Source of the DNA: Hymenochaete sp. R1
Taxonomy: Eukaryota > Basidiomycota > Agaricomycetes > Hymenochaetales > Hymenochaetaceae
Assembly (NCBI GenBank): GCA_019400425.1
Contig: JAFREE010000088.1
Location: 1 to 64,000 of the forward strand
DNA length: 64,000 nt
Reading direction: 5' to 3'
Shown here: positions 34,763 through 46,767 of the stretch, piece by piece
Layout of the letters: every line of letters starts with the position of its first letter
Numbering within the stretch: the stretch's first letter is position 1
The notes under the pieces: model-generated
Told to the model about the DNA's origin: nothing
What the model saw: the letters and a program-made list of their open reading frames with translations, nothing else
The model's database searches: none
Program-made: the position numbers and the translations under genes

Positions 34763-36869
34763 ATGAGCGAACCAGAATTGACTAGAGGCTCCCTCACGAA
34801 GCTGCTTGGAGGCCCGTCGGAGGATAATGGCCTCTGGGAAGCAGGTCACGTATTGCAGATTCTCTCGTTGAAGAAGATCGGACCGGCACGTGAAGGTGGT
34901 GGACCAGACCGCTACCGACTTGTCATCTCAGACGGTGTACATTATACGCAGGCAATGCTGGCGACACAGCTTTCCCATATGGTTGAGGATGGAAATCTTC
35001 AGAAAAACACCGTGATGAAAGTTGAGAAACTTACGTGCAACTTGGTTCAGAGTAAAAGGTAAATGTGTATAGCTTCTTTGAAATGGTCTCTTGTGTTTTC
35101 TAATCTTCGCGTCCCATGCATCAGGCTCCTTATCCTTCTAACCGTTACCGTTGTCGACACCTTGGACCATAAAATCGATGAACCAACGAGCTACGACATG
35201 CCAGGTTCGGAGCAAGGGGGAAGCAACTTCCCCAACTCACCCGCAGCACCTGCTGCGTCTACCGTCGCTCAATCTCCTACATACACATCATACCAACAGC
35301 GCATGCCGGTGAAGAAGGAGCTTACTCCAGCTAAATCCAATGCGCCAGCAGTGTTCCCTATCGAGGGCCTGAGCCCCTATCAGAATAAATGGACAATTAA
35401 AGTGCGAGTCGCCCAGAAAAGTGACGTTCGTCATTGGTCGAACGCAAAGGGAGAAGGGAAGATATTCAGTGTCGTTCTTATGGATGAATCTGGAGAAATT
35501 AATGCTACGGGCTTCAATCAAGCTGTCGATGATCTGTTCGACAAGTTCGAAGAAGGGAAGACGTATTATGTCTCTAAAGCACGTGTGGGCATCGCCAAAA
35601 AGAAGTTCACAAGTGTCACAAATGAATATGAGCTTACGCTAGGACGAGAAACGGAGGTCGTTGAGGCGAGTGAAAAACTGTAATGGTCAAGAATAAATGC
35701 TGACAGAGATCATAGTGCACCGATCCGAACGAGGCTCCCAAGGTTAAATACAATTTCGTTCAATTAGGTGATCTTGAAAACATACCAAAAGAAGGCAATT
35801 GTGGTATGTACCTTTGTATATCAGGCTTTTGGCCTCTGCTGACAATCTTCAAAGACGTTTGCTGCATCGTCAAAGAGGTTTCTGAGATAACGGACCTCGT
35901 CAGCAAAGCGGGGAAGCCACTGAAAAAGCGCGAATTAACACTTGTCGATCTCTCTGAATTCTCCGTTCGCTTGACGCTTTGGGGGAAACAAGCGGAGACT
36001 TATCAAGCGGACGAACACGCCGTCATTGCATTCAAGGGTTTGAAGGTTGGCGATTATGGCGGTGAGTCCAGAATAAAATGAGGAATGGGCTGTGTCTCAT
36101 AGTATCTGGTATAAAGGTCGCTCACTCAGCATGAACAACAGCTCGTTCATGACTGTAGACCCTGATATATCTGAGGCCCATGCTCTTCGCGGCTGGTTCG
36201 ATGCAAAGAGCGGGTCTGGACAAACCCCGAATTTCAAGTCATTCTCTAACTCGATGGGTGGTGGAATGGCATCTGGTGCGTTCAAACGTGAAGAAATTCG
36301 AACTCTTGGGGACGTTAAAGAATCTGGATTGGGGATGGGCGATACGCAAGAGGTGTTTTCAGCAAGAGCGACCATCATTCATATCAAGGCTGATAACCTG
36401 ACGTACGCTGCCTGTCCGACGTGCAACAAAAAAGCTGTTGAAGGGAACGAGGGCTGGCATTGCGAAAAGTGTGATCGATCATACGAAAAGCCGGAACATC
36501 GATACATGTTGAGGATGTCTGCAGCGGATTACTCTGGACAGGCGTGGTTATCAGGATTCAATGACGTGGCAGAAATTGTGTTTGGAATGTCAGCCAACGA
36601 GCTGATGGCAATCAAAGAAGAGGACGAGGCCAAATTCACCGCGGTCATCCAAAAGGCTACTTGCAACACGTACAACTTCTCCTGTCGCACGAAGCAGGAT
36701 ACTTTCAACGTATGCTCTGTGTTTATGGTATACGTTGTTTAAGACTGACCTGAGATTAATTTAGGACCAAACGAGAGTGAGGTATAATATCGGCAAGATC
36801 TTGCCTCTCGATTACCTTGAGGAGGCCAAGTGTCTTCGTGATGTTTTGAAGAGCAGTTGGGCGAAGTGA
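34763..36869 (+). CDS. RFA1: Replication protein A large subunit RPA1
   Basis: Large subunit of the heterotrimeric single-strand DNA-binding protein used in replication, repair and recombination. Exons: 34763-35058, 35125-35665, 35716-35803, 35855-36061, 36117-36709 and 36765-36869, giving 609 residues. The N-terminal protein-interaction OB fold is seen ([19 protein letters not shown] strand), then DBD-A ([17 protein letters not shown] and [24 protein letters not shown]), DBD-B ([14 protein letters not shown]), and DBD-C with a zinc ribbon CPTC...CEKC (Cys pairs about 40 residues before [19 protein letters not shown] strand). Intron 2 (35666-35715) has a GC donor (GAG|GCGAGT); it joins VVE to CTDPNEAP exactly as RPA1 homologues require. 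An MCB box lies upstream. Confidence 0.95.
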
Positions 36870-37137
36870 GTCGAGATAGATTGGATGCATTTTGTACTGA
36901 TAGCAGACTCGTATTATACTGTCAAATAACATGTACTTCGCTCTTGGATTATTATCACTTTTTTTTGAGGAAATGAGTAATGGAGTCAAAGAAAGTTACG
37001 GAAGTAAAGGGTATGTTTACGTGAGAAAATGACTGGTAGGGTCGTGGCGAATGCGCAATCCGGCGATGCTTCTACTACAGAGTTGTCTCTTGTTTCAATC
37101 CGTGGCGTCCCTTTTAAAAATCGGCCATCTTCTTATG

Positions 37138-40100
37138 CGGGCTTCTGCACTCCTACGTTCATCTGCACGTAGGAACGCACTTATAACGCCATCACGCCCA
37201 AAAGTATCGATTTTAGCCCGCACACTCTTACCTCGTCCCCCAGTCCCGGCGCTCTCGCACAACAGTTTTGCACGCATCCGTTCGTTCGCCACATCACCTC
37301 TATCAAGAGCTCGTCACTTCTTTCAAACATCTGAAATGGCCCAGTTCGACCCTAACATGACTCTTGAAGAGGATGCAAAGCGCTGGAAGTATGTCTCAGC
37401 GACAGAATCTGTCCCGGCGCATTATGTATACGACGCGCCGATCCAGGTGAGTTGTCAAGGCTTTCTCAGCTCTACAATGTCAGGCGAACCTTAGTCTCAA
37501 TGGCAATATTCCATGACATACGAAAAATAGAAAAGCGAGTCCGATGACAGAGAGTACAGGATCATACGTCTTGAAAATGGCCTGCAGGCGACCTTGGCCC
37601 ATGATGCAAACACGGACAAGGCTGCCGCCAGCATGGACGTGGCGGTCGGGCACCTCAGTGATCCTGCAAGTCGCTTTCCGTCTTCCTCTATGCTTTTGCA
37701 TCCTATTTATACCCTTTTAACTTTTTAGGATGACATCCCTGGTCTAGCCCATTTTTGCGAACATCTAATGTTCATGGTATGTCCCTTGGTGCTGTCACCA
37801 CGCCCCTTTACTCATATAGCGTTCTCAGGGCACCGAGCAATTTCCGAAAGAGAATGAATACTCAGAGGTATACATGGAGCGCGTCCTTATTCGAAATATA
37901 AATAGTTCTGATGGCGCTTGATTTCTAGTATCTGGCTAAGAACGGTGGCCATTCGAACGCCTACACAGCATCTGACAGCACCAATTACTACTTCTCAGTA
38001 GCTTCAGATGCATTTGCTGGCGCCCTCGAACGGTTCTCCGGTTTCTTCCATTCTCCTCTATTTGCTCCTTCGTGTACTCTCCGAGAACTCAACGCGGTGC
38101 ATTCTGAGAATACGAAGAATCTCCAAAACGATAGCTGGCGCGTATTTCAACTCAACAAGCACCTTTCGCGTCCCGGGCATCCGTGGCGCAAATTTGGGAC
38201 GGGAAATAAGCAAACGCTGACGGAGGCGGCCCGGAAAGCTCGTGGGGCCAATGCCAACGTTCCAGAGAAAGCCTCGCTCAGCGCTTTCTTGAACGGGACT
38301 TCATCCGCTGTGGCCAGTCCGATACCAAGTCGCGTTGCTTCTCCCGCCCCATCCGTGAATTCCCAAGCTAGCGAGAGTGACTCTGACGGAGGCTCTGTCG
38401 GTAGAGAAACAAGGCGGAGACTGATCGAGTGGTGGAGCAAGGAATATTGCTCAAGCAGAATGACCTTGTCGCTTGTTGGGAAAGGTGTGCTCTTTTATTA
38501 AACGTGCGCAATCTATCAACGCTCATCATCCATCAGAATCTCTCGATGAAATGACTTCACTCGTTTCGAAGATGTTCACCCCTGTAGCAAATCGGGGCCA
38601 GGATCCGTTACCCCGGATTCTGGAACATCCCTTTGGGGAAAATGAACGAGGTGTCAGTGCTCTTTTGGTTGTCTTTGTGGATGGCAAACTCTGGCACTGA
38701 CATTGATACAGTCTATCGTTTTTGCGAAGACGGTTTTTGACTTCGACGCTTTCGAAATTTCTTTCCCGCTTCCAGATCAATCATTGAATTGGAGGGAGAA
38801 GCCTGCCAATTATCTCTCTCATTTTGTCGGCCATGAGGGTCCTGGATCGCTGCATGCGTACCTCAAGAACAAAGGATGGATCACTGGCCTGGGTGCTGGG
38901 GAACAAAGACTGGCTCGAGGATTCGAAATGTTCAAGATCACCGTGCATTTGACGAAAGATGGCTTCAGTGAGTCGTATTATTAAAGATTTCTCGTGAGTG
39001 ATGCTGATGACAAACCGCGAAGCACATTACAAGGAAGCTATTAAAGCTTGCTATAAGTATTTCTCGCTCCTTCGCGACTCTCCGTTGTCCGAGGAGATTT
39101 ACGAAGAAATGAGAGCTATAGATACCCTCGCATTCCGTTTCGCCGAGAAAGGCCGGGCCGACTCATTCGCAACTAGGCTCTCTATACTCCTGAAGAAGCC
39201 AGTCCCTCGATCCTTGCTGCTCAGTGGTCCCAGTCTCACCTGGAACTGGGACGCGAAACTTGTGCGGGATACACTTAACTTGTTATCTGCCGATAACAGT
39301 CGAATTGTTGTGATGTCGAAGCACTCGAGTATGGACGAAATGGCGGAGAATTGGACGACTGAGCCTATTTATGGCACTCAATATGCAGTGAAGAGACTCG
39401 ATGCAGAGATTCTCGATGCTGTACGTGCTTTTCTGTGCTTCAGAAAGGATCCGCTCAAGATAAATTTGACAGGCGAGCGGGTCCAATGACTTATCGGAGC
39501 TCTTTCTCCCCGGAAAGAACTTATTTGTGCCATCGAACGTTGACGTAGAGAAAGCGGAAACTGCATCACCAGCCAAGCAGCCTTCTCTGATCAAGCGTTC
39601 GCCTCTTATGGACGTTTGGCTCAAGAAAGACGACCAATTTTGGGTACCTCGGGCTCATATTGTGATTAAGGCTGGAACGTAAGTCCATGGACTGCTTTCG
39701 AACGAACCATCTCCTATTAATAATCGTAGACCTACATCGAACACTTCTGCACAAGCCTCGGTCAAGACAAAGCTCCTGACCGAACTCGTGAAGGATGGTC
39801 TCAACGAATACGCGTACGACGCAGATCTCGCAGGGCTGCACTACGAGCTCAACTCTATGCTGGAAGGCCTTCAGATTAAAATCTCTGGGTACAATGACAA
39901 GCTGCTTGTCCTTACCCAAGCAGTGCTTAATAAAATAAAGAACCTGGAGATTAAGGAGGACAGATTTCTGACAATAAAAGACGAGGTATGCAAATCTAGA
40001 GTGACGCTTAAACAGTGCTGAGAACAGTGGTATTAGCTTAAACGCCAATGGGAAAATGTATCTCTCGACCAACCCGTCAGACTCACGGACTACTACTGCC

Positions 40101-41455
40101 GACATATACTAACGGACCAGAACTATACCTTCCACGAAAAACTTGCTGTGATTGACAGTAAGTCACCACGCCACTATGAAATGAGATGCTTGCTAATGCC
40201 TGTATATAAACAGGCATCACGATGAATGATTTAAAGCAGCACAAAGAAACACTTCTCTCAGCATTGAAATACTATGTGCTGATAAATGGAAACATGCGGA
40301 AGGAGGTAATGAAAGGGCATAAGCTATGAAGGAACCCAGCTGACCGGATTTGTCTTCAGGATGCACTTCAGATAGCTTCCACACTCGAATCGACCCTTTG
40401 CTCGCAAGCACTTCCGGCTGACGAAGTTCCGCACGAACGCACTCGCCTTCTCCCCCAAAGTGAGCAGAGCCGCTCTAGCTCTTATTTACCGCCGAGTGAC
40501 CTTCTCTCCTTTCATAGACAGCAATCATATCTGGGATCTCGTCGTGCCTAACCCAGATCAGCTCAACGGCGGAATCACATACTACTGTCATATTGGCAAT
40601 ATATCCGACGACAAATTGCGGCCTGCCTTCAAGCTTCTATCGCAAATTTTAGATGAGCCAGCTTTCAATATCTTGAGGACACAGGAGCAATTAGGATATC
40701 TTGTTTTCTGTACCACTTGGCAAAGCACAGAGTCTCTTGGCTTGCGGATTAGTATACAGTCTGAGAAGGTTCCCCGCTACCTCGAGACTCGTATCGAGGC
40801 TTTCTTAGAGCATATGAGTGGTATAATACAACATATGTCCACAGAGGAGTTCCAGGAACAGAAAAGTGGCCTCCAGAGGAAGTGGAGGGAGAAGCTGAAG
40901 AATCTGAACGAGGAGACCTCACGCTTCTGGAATCAGGTCGAGTCCGGATATTGGGATTTCTCCCGTCTGGAGCGCGACGCAGCTGCACTGGACAATGTAA
41001 CGAAAGACGACATCCTAGCCATCTTCAGGCAGCACATCGACCCAGCATCGACCTCTCGTTCGAAGGTTTCCGTACACATGAGGCCGCAGAAGGCGGCCGC
41101 TCTCAAACTCAGTAACGCTGCTGCTCAAGCGTTCCTCGAGGAGCTACGAAACGCAGGGTACGACATGGACAACGAAGAGTTTGCCAAACATTGTTCCGAA
41201 GAGCCTGTCGTGTCTACTGTAAAACAGCACTTTAACGAACTACTCCAAGAACGTTTGGGGGCGAAGTCGGCAGAATCATTGTTGTTCAAGCTGGATGAAC
41301 TCGTGCTTCAGCACCCTGCTACAGGTCAGGGTGTTGTAGAGCTTAGCCCAAGCGCAGTATTCATCACCGATTGCGCCGCTTTCAGGGAGAGTTTGCTGCT
41401 CACGGGCACCGCGAAACCCGTAGCAGACGCCGATCAATTCCTATCCAAACTCTGA
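37138..41455 (+). CDS. Insulysin (M16 zinc metallopeptidase) with probable mitochondrial presequence
   Basis: Insulin-degrading-enzyme family peptidase; degrades short peptides including presequence fragments. Fourteen exons, the first ending at 37446; others: 37531-37665, 37729-37776, 37829-37867, 37929-38484, 38537-38652, 38712-38967, 39023-39420, 39473-39678, 39730-39985, 40037-40157, 40214-40305, 40360-40459, 40518-41455. From the ATG at 37138 it has 1189 residues; from 37336 it has 1123. Inverted zinc motif HFCEH at about 156-160, with the third ligand in the following ELNAVHSENTKN block. The extra 66 residues are Arg/Ser-rich with no acids and include RSFATS, like a processing site. A Ser/Pro/Ala-rich insert of about 50 residues follows QTLTEAARKARG. 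Intron 2 (37666-37728) is GC-AG (CCT|GCAAGT). Confidence 0.93.
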
Positions 41456-42448
41456 AGTCGACTGTCTCCATAATTACCATCCTCCTTGTGGAACCGCATT
41501 ATACGTAGGTAGATCATCCTCCCATATTCTATTCCAGCGTTTCAACCCTTCTTCAGTCAAATGTAACTTATTCATACTTGAGGTTACCATCATTATTTTT
41601 TGTTTGTCTCTTTGATGCATAATCAAATTATCATAAAGCCTCTAAGTCCTGAATTTTCGAAAATGAAAGAAACGATAGAGTCATGTTCATGACGAATTTA
41701 TCAGAAAGTGTCGACGCTTTTACTGGATAGCACCAACATCCGATAGGTAAAGGATCTTGATACATGCTTCAGACCAATGGTCAGACTTGCCCCCTGACCA
41801 TGTATTGATAGATATGCAATAACTGATTTTCGGAGTTGGTTCTACATTCCAGAATAGCAATGGAAATGATGAGCAACAGAGCAACCTAGACACCAAACAT
41901 TTGTCTACCCATCGTCATCATGATCATAATCATTAGCTTGAGCTCTGAAACGATACTGCTATCAGGCACATAAAAACCCAAACATCATTTGCCTAACACA
42001 AATGTATAGGCCATTTAGCGTCACCACAATCACTAAATTTGAGTGCTTGGTCGTCGGCGACGATGAAACACTAAGTTCTAAAGCTCTGCAATGGCCCTGA
42101 GTTTATAGCATTTTTGAGCTGCAGCGACACTCTCGGGCTTGCTTGTAGTAGCGATCCATTGTCTCACAAGGATGAGGCGGCAGCTTCCACCCAAATGTCC
42201 CTACACAATGTCACTGAATAACGAACAAGGCTAAGTTCAAAATGAAGTAGATGACAGATAAGAGTACACGACAGCGAGATATATGATGACACGGACACAT
42301 GCAAAACGAAGGGGAAAAAGAATAGACAGAATCAACAGGAAAAAAAGGCAAGGCTGTCGTCCAGCAACCCGCGGGTCAACACACCCCTGCGCAAAGGTTC
42401 TTTGAAATAATCATTCGTCTCTGCCGTGAATGCCGACGGATCTAAGTC
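41456..42448. other. Convergent intergenic region, AT-rich
   Basis: 993 bases between insulysin and CKS1 stop codons. It is visibly AT-richer than the flanking exons and includes a short ATC/ATG-rich stretch (about 41910-41935). No conserved frame, tRNA or transposon feature is evident. Confidence 0.55.
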
Positions 42449-42872
42449 CTAGGGTTTTGGTAATTCCCTTCGGAACAGTAAAACATGAGGTTCTGGCGCT
42501 TTGGGAAGCATAGACATCAGTGTGGTGGGTTTTAAAGCGATGAAGGGACTCTTACAATGCGTTTCATAGTGAACCCAGCCTAAGCTTTGAGTGATGCCGA
42601 TACCGCGCCACTCACGTTCGCTGAGAAGGCGTAACGTTCCCGAGTCGTCCTGTTTGAAGTATTGTTTCGGAATGAGCTTCAACAAGGGCTTTGGCAGGAT
42701 GACATGGCGATATTCGAATTTGTCGTCGCAATAGCGCTCAGAATAGTGAATCCTGGGGGTGGCACAATTAGCCATGAGTTGAAGCCATGTTAGTCTGTGA
42801 AAAAGCTTACTTATCGACGTATTCCTCCCAGCGTTTGAAAGCTTCTGCTTTAGCTTGCTGCGATGCCTGCAT
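42449..42872 (-). CDS. CKS1: Cyclin-dependent kinase regulatory subunit CKS1
   Basis: Small adaptor that binds CDK1/2 and phosphothreonine in multisite CDK substrates. Exons 42872-42811, 42752-42556 and 42498-42449, giving 102 residues. The CKS core is complete: [20 protein letters not shown], an insert with [31 protein letters not shown], and [15 protein letters not shown]. The second intron (42555-42499) falls between HYETH and the [10 protein letters not shown] strand. An alternative unspliced reading adds 16 codons but breaks the conserved HxPEPH hinge, so I use the spliced form. Compared with fission yeast Suc1 and budding yeast Cks1, the loop between the two halves is short to medium. 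Confidence 0.96.
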
Positions 42873-43420
42873 CCTGCAGAAAGGAGAGGTCGTTGGGGAC
42901 AAAGAACGAAAGTGATGAAGAACAACGAAGAACGGGTGGAACGATGAAGAAGGAAAGGAAAGTACAGCCCCGATGATGGACGCGAAGTGTCACAAGCGTG
43001 ATGTGTTCACGTGCTTTGTCACTAGTTACCCTTTATGGGTTGAACTTTAAATCATGGCGGCTCAACCCCATACTTCTCCCTTTCCGACCACGATGTCGCC
43101 ATTCTAAAATCTCAAGAGAACGGGAGGAAATCTGGCTTCGTATTCAACGTAACAAAACTTCAATAATTCTCAAGAAATGAATTATTGCTTGCAAGAAAAT
43201 TGCGTTGTATTTACATGCGCATTGTTGAACTATGGTGAAGTACATAAAGTAAAAGAAGCTAATCGATAGGGAAAGTACTTGAGTGGGAGTAGTTGTAACT
43301 TAATTCAGGATTTGTCGAAGGATAACGAATACAGTGAGTTTTTCCGTAGATGCCAATGAAGGGGAATTTACTTGAATGGAATTTAATCTAGAGAAACGCA
43401 GGGGCGATCCGACCCTTTTT
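42873..43420. other. Intergenic: CKS1 promoter and IDO 3' region
   Basis: 548 bases between two minus-strand genes. Nothing beyond probable promoter and 3' UTR is seen. Confidence 0.6.
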
Positions 43421-44929
43421 CTAATCCAGAACGGCTCGTTTCGTCGCATCTCGTCCAGCCTTGAGAAGTGTAGCTAGCTCCGTTCCCCCCGTTCCGCGCG
43501 CAGGTCTACGACCGTCATCAGTTTGTTGCTGTCTGGCGATGGCCTTCATTGCTGGGCACTCTATCTTGGACGCGTTCACAACATACAGGCAGACTATCCG
43601 AATGTGAGCATCGCGGAATTTCCTCAAAGCCTTTACCGCGGAATTGTACGGATCGCGAAGAACTGGTGTCTCTTTGACAAGCTCTCGAAGTGGTCGTGGC
43701 GAGTTTTCCAAATACACGAGATAGTCGCGATGTAAACCTGGCATATAGCGACGCCTACAATAAACTCAGGTCAGCATATGCGTCTTAGAATTACTACGAG
43801 GCACGCACATTCTCTGCATGAAACCTGTGTCCGCTCTTTTGTTGTCATCTGACGGCGCAGGATAGCGTCTTTGGCTCAGTTTGTGGTCGATATCCAACCA
43901 CACATCCAAAGCGTGCATTAATGCAGATTGCCCTCCCGACGGTCCACTCACATATTGGGTCTCTGAGGCTTTGACACCTTCAAAGACCCATCCATGTGAA
44001 GTCGGCCCCCCAGAGTCTGCTCCATTAAACCATGGACGCACTTGCCAAAAGAAGACATTTCGGTCGCAACCCGCTAAAACGCTCTTCACGACGTCGGTCA
44101 AGTCATCAATGAGGTTCGCTATTCTATTGAGATCGCGGGAGACCTTGCAGACACTGGCACTGTCCTTCACGTTAGGTAGGCTGTGAAATTCCTCGATGAT
44201 GCTCAGTAACTCGACGCCTCGAAGCTCAACACCTAGAGATGCACGGTAGAACTCGTGCTCTGCGTCTAATCCAGAGAATGTCTGCGAGAAAGTTACGTTG
44301 TCGAGTGACAAAGGGAGCAACGGATTGATAGGCCGAGCATTCCAAAGAACTGTGTCGGCATATGTCAGGACAGGCGCGATCCCCAAGGTTTGGGAGACAG
44401 CGACGAGAGGTATCGCCAATGTCTGCGGTACGACAATTGGTGACGAGCCATCGGAATGTGGAATTGAATGGACGTAGAAGTGGGTTAGATAAGCCAGCAC
44501 GACATGTGCTCTTTGAAGCGTCCTTCTATCTCCCATGAGCGTAGAGGTAGATAATAAGGGTCCCTGTTGATTTAGGGTAAGCACGCAAGTTATAAATCTA
44601 AACTAATCTGATCGACTTACCTCCCGGACCCGTCGCCGCCAGATTTCGCCACTCTCTCTTTTCTCGACAGATTCTATGGATTCGTCCTGGCCGAGGCTGA
44701 GGGTTTCAGGAGCATCAGCTAGAGCCCTCTCCCAAAAGTCGAATGCGGGTGGAAGGCGTCGCAAAGGCTCGGGTGGCACAAAGCCAGTGTCCCTTGCTAT
44801 GTCGAATTCGGCATTGGCTCTGGGCTGTTGCGCTCCCATGTACCGTAACCGCTGGAGAATCTCGTTGAAGCCTGAGGTACCGAGGCGTAGAAGTTCGTAG
44901 GGGGTAAGAACGCTGTGAATATAATCCAT
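43421..44929 (-). CDS. Indoleamine 2,3-dioxygenase
   Basis: Heme enzyme that opens the indole ring of tryptophan, the first step of the kynurenine route to NAD. Exons 44929-44621, 44563-43809 and 43754-43421, giving 465 residues. Family landmarks: RRLPPAFDFWE near the N-terminus, RAHVVLAYLTHFYVHS, IPLVAVSQTLGIAPVLTYAD, FWQVRPWFNG, and, after the last intron, RRYMPGLHRDYL with the proximal heme ligand His363 and ARGTGGTELATLLK at the C-terminus. The start is the ATG at 44929; the frame continues upstream to a stop near 45071 without another ATG, so a short 5' exon cannot be excluded. A TATAAAG lies at 45062-45056. Tryptophan dioxygenase is excluded by the motifs. Confidence 0.93.
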
Positions 44930-46767
44930 CGACTTCAAAATCGACTGTAACAGTGCTTCAAATGACAGTGTCTGGATAGGGTACGGTAGAAGAAGGGGAT
45001 ATGCGTATAGCGATGGTAAGGAAATGTGAGGATGCTGCACGCCATTCCATCTGTCCTTTATAGGCGGCTATCGGCGAGGGTCTCGAAACTGGGAGTTTAT
45101 TTGGTCAGTTTAACCCGACATAGCATCTGCTACCAAACGATCAAACCAGTCGTTGAAGTCGACGATGACTCAATTGACGACTACGGCTGTTCTCCACTTT
45201 TAGCATTATACAAATGCAGTCCGGTGTCTGACGATGACGCCCCTATTCACCTTCTTTGGCCACGCCACTTCGAAACTACACTCGCCTAAATTCTTAAATC
45301 CGATTTGCTTTGTTTGTTGAAAAGGGAAGGTTTGTCCATGAACATCGCAACTCATAAGGTCCCGACGCGCGGAGTTGGGCGCGTGTCGTTAATTCCCCGT
45401 TCCCCTTCGCATACCGACCGCGGCCAAGTACTAAAAGTATCCCACGGTTCGACATCACTCAGATTCACCGAACTAGGATATCATTGACGGGAAGGGAGGC
45501 AAGGAAGGATATTCAGTAGAACTATTTCGGAGTTCAGGCCGCGTGAGCGATGAAGCATCCGGCTTGTAAGTCGATGAGGTGGCTCTGCCTATCCCATCAA
45601 GACCGTTTGATGTGTATCCCGCCACAATAATCTACGGTTTCGACCTCAATCGCGAGGATATGAGACGAGCTTCACATGAACTGCTTGTGACTCCCAGCTC
45701 AAATACTAACCATTGATGTTGGTGTCACCCCTTACTCAGATGTATCCATGCATGGAAGTCCGATAACTTCGTGACATCCCACTAAAAAGCTTTGTCAGGA
45801 AAAGAACCTCCGATAGGATTACAGATGCATCTCGAAGAGTCTATCTATATATGTATGTGTGACAACCAATAATAAACCATTAGTTTGTTTGCGGGGAAGA
45901 AAGCACGTATAGGCATATTTTTGGTAGAAGGGTATAGGTATGACATTGAATTTCACCATAGATTGTCAACCTTTATCTCTCAACGTTATCTACGCGAATT
46001 TTTCATCATTCGGCCTCAGGCGGGCCGTTTCACACGCCCGGGCTTGGGAGTTGTCCGGCACTGACCTAATATTTAAATTTAGGAAAGATGTTACATATGC
46101 AATGATGTCTTGTGCTTGTAACGTCGACACTGTATTCGTAACTTGCCATCACTTGCCTCCGGACAAATATTCTGATTACGGGGTCGGACAACGGCGTCAA
46201 AAGCGTGATACCGAAGCATCTCAAACGCAGTGAGCAGTGATTCTGAACGTGATTGCATAGTATGCTCATTCTTTGAAAATGAACGTGAAACGGCTGAGCA
46301 ACTGGCTCTAGTCCTGAGCAAGAGAACTAGAAAATGAGCATTAAGCTTGCGAACTTGCCACGCGATGCAATGATCTCAATCAAACGGAGGCTATTCATGG
46401 CTCAGTTCAGGGTCGTTATTTACTTGCGCCCTTACCGACCTCGATTGCCTTTGGTGAGTGTAGAGCATAGGCGAAGATTGAGAATGCATGTTCTGGAGAA
46501 GATGAGAAACATCCTCTAATCGCGAGATGAGACCGCCAGACATATATGCCTCCAAGCTGTCCACGCGAAGTTCCATTGAGTACGACTTTGGCCTTCTCTT
46601 GATCTCAGGGCCGACACGCCACGTGGATGCACAGTTAATGACAATCCATGGGTGTTCAGCACGTTTTAAACAAGCGACGCACAGGATTGTGCCACCATTG
46701 ACAACCAACAGCCAGGTCATAGCTGGAAAGCCATCTACTCTCTTATTGCGATCAAATCGACTAAAAT
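44930..46767. other. Longest gene-free stretch in the window
   Basis: 1838 bases between the IDO start and the HIBCH stop. It has short AT-rich segments (about 45840-45990, 46060-46090). Open frames are short; a 131-codon minus frame at 46391-46786 overlaps the HIBCH end and shows no recognisable motif. No terminal inverted repeats, transposase remnants or tRNA were found by eye. Confidence 0.5.
45056..45062 (-). promoter_or_regulatory. Candidate TATA box of the IDO gene
   Basis: TATAAAG on the minus strand, 127 bases upstream of the chosen IDO start codon. It also overlaps the in-frame upstream open region, which supports a non-coding role for that region. Confidence 0.35.

Noticed and set aside
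42497..42555. Unspliced reading through CKS1 giving a longer protein.
   Set aside because: It inserts 19 residues into the conserved hinge before [10 protein letters not shown]; the GTAAGA/AAAG intron restores the family sequence.
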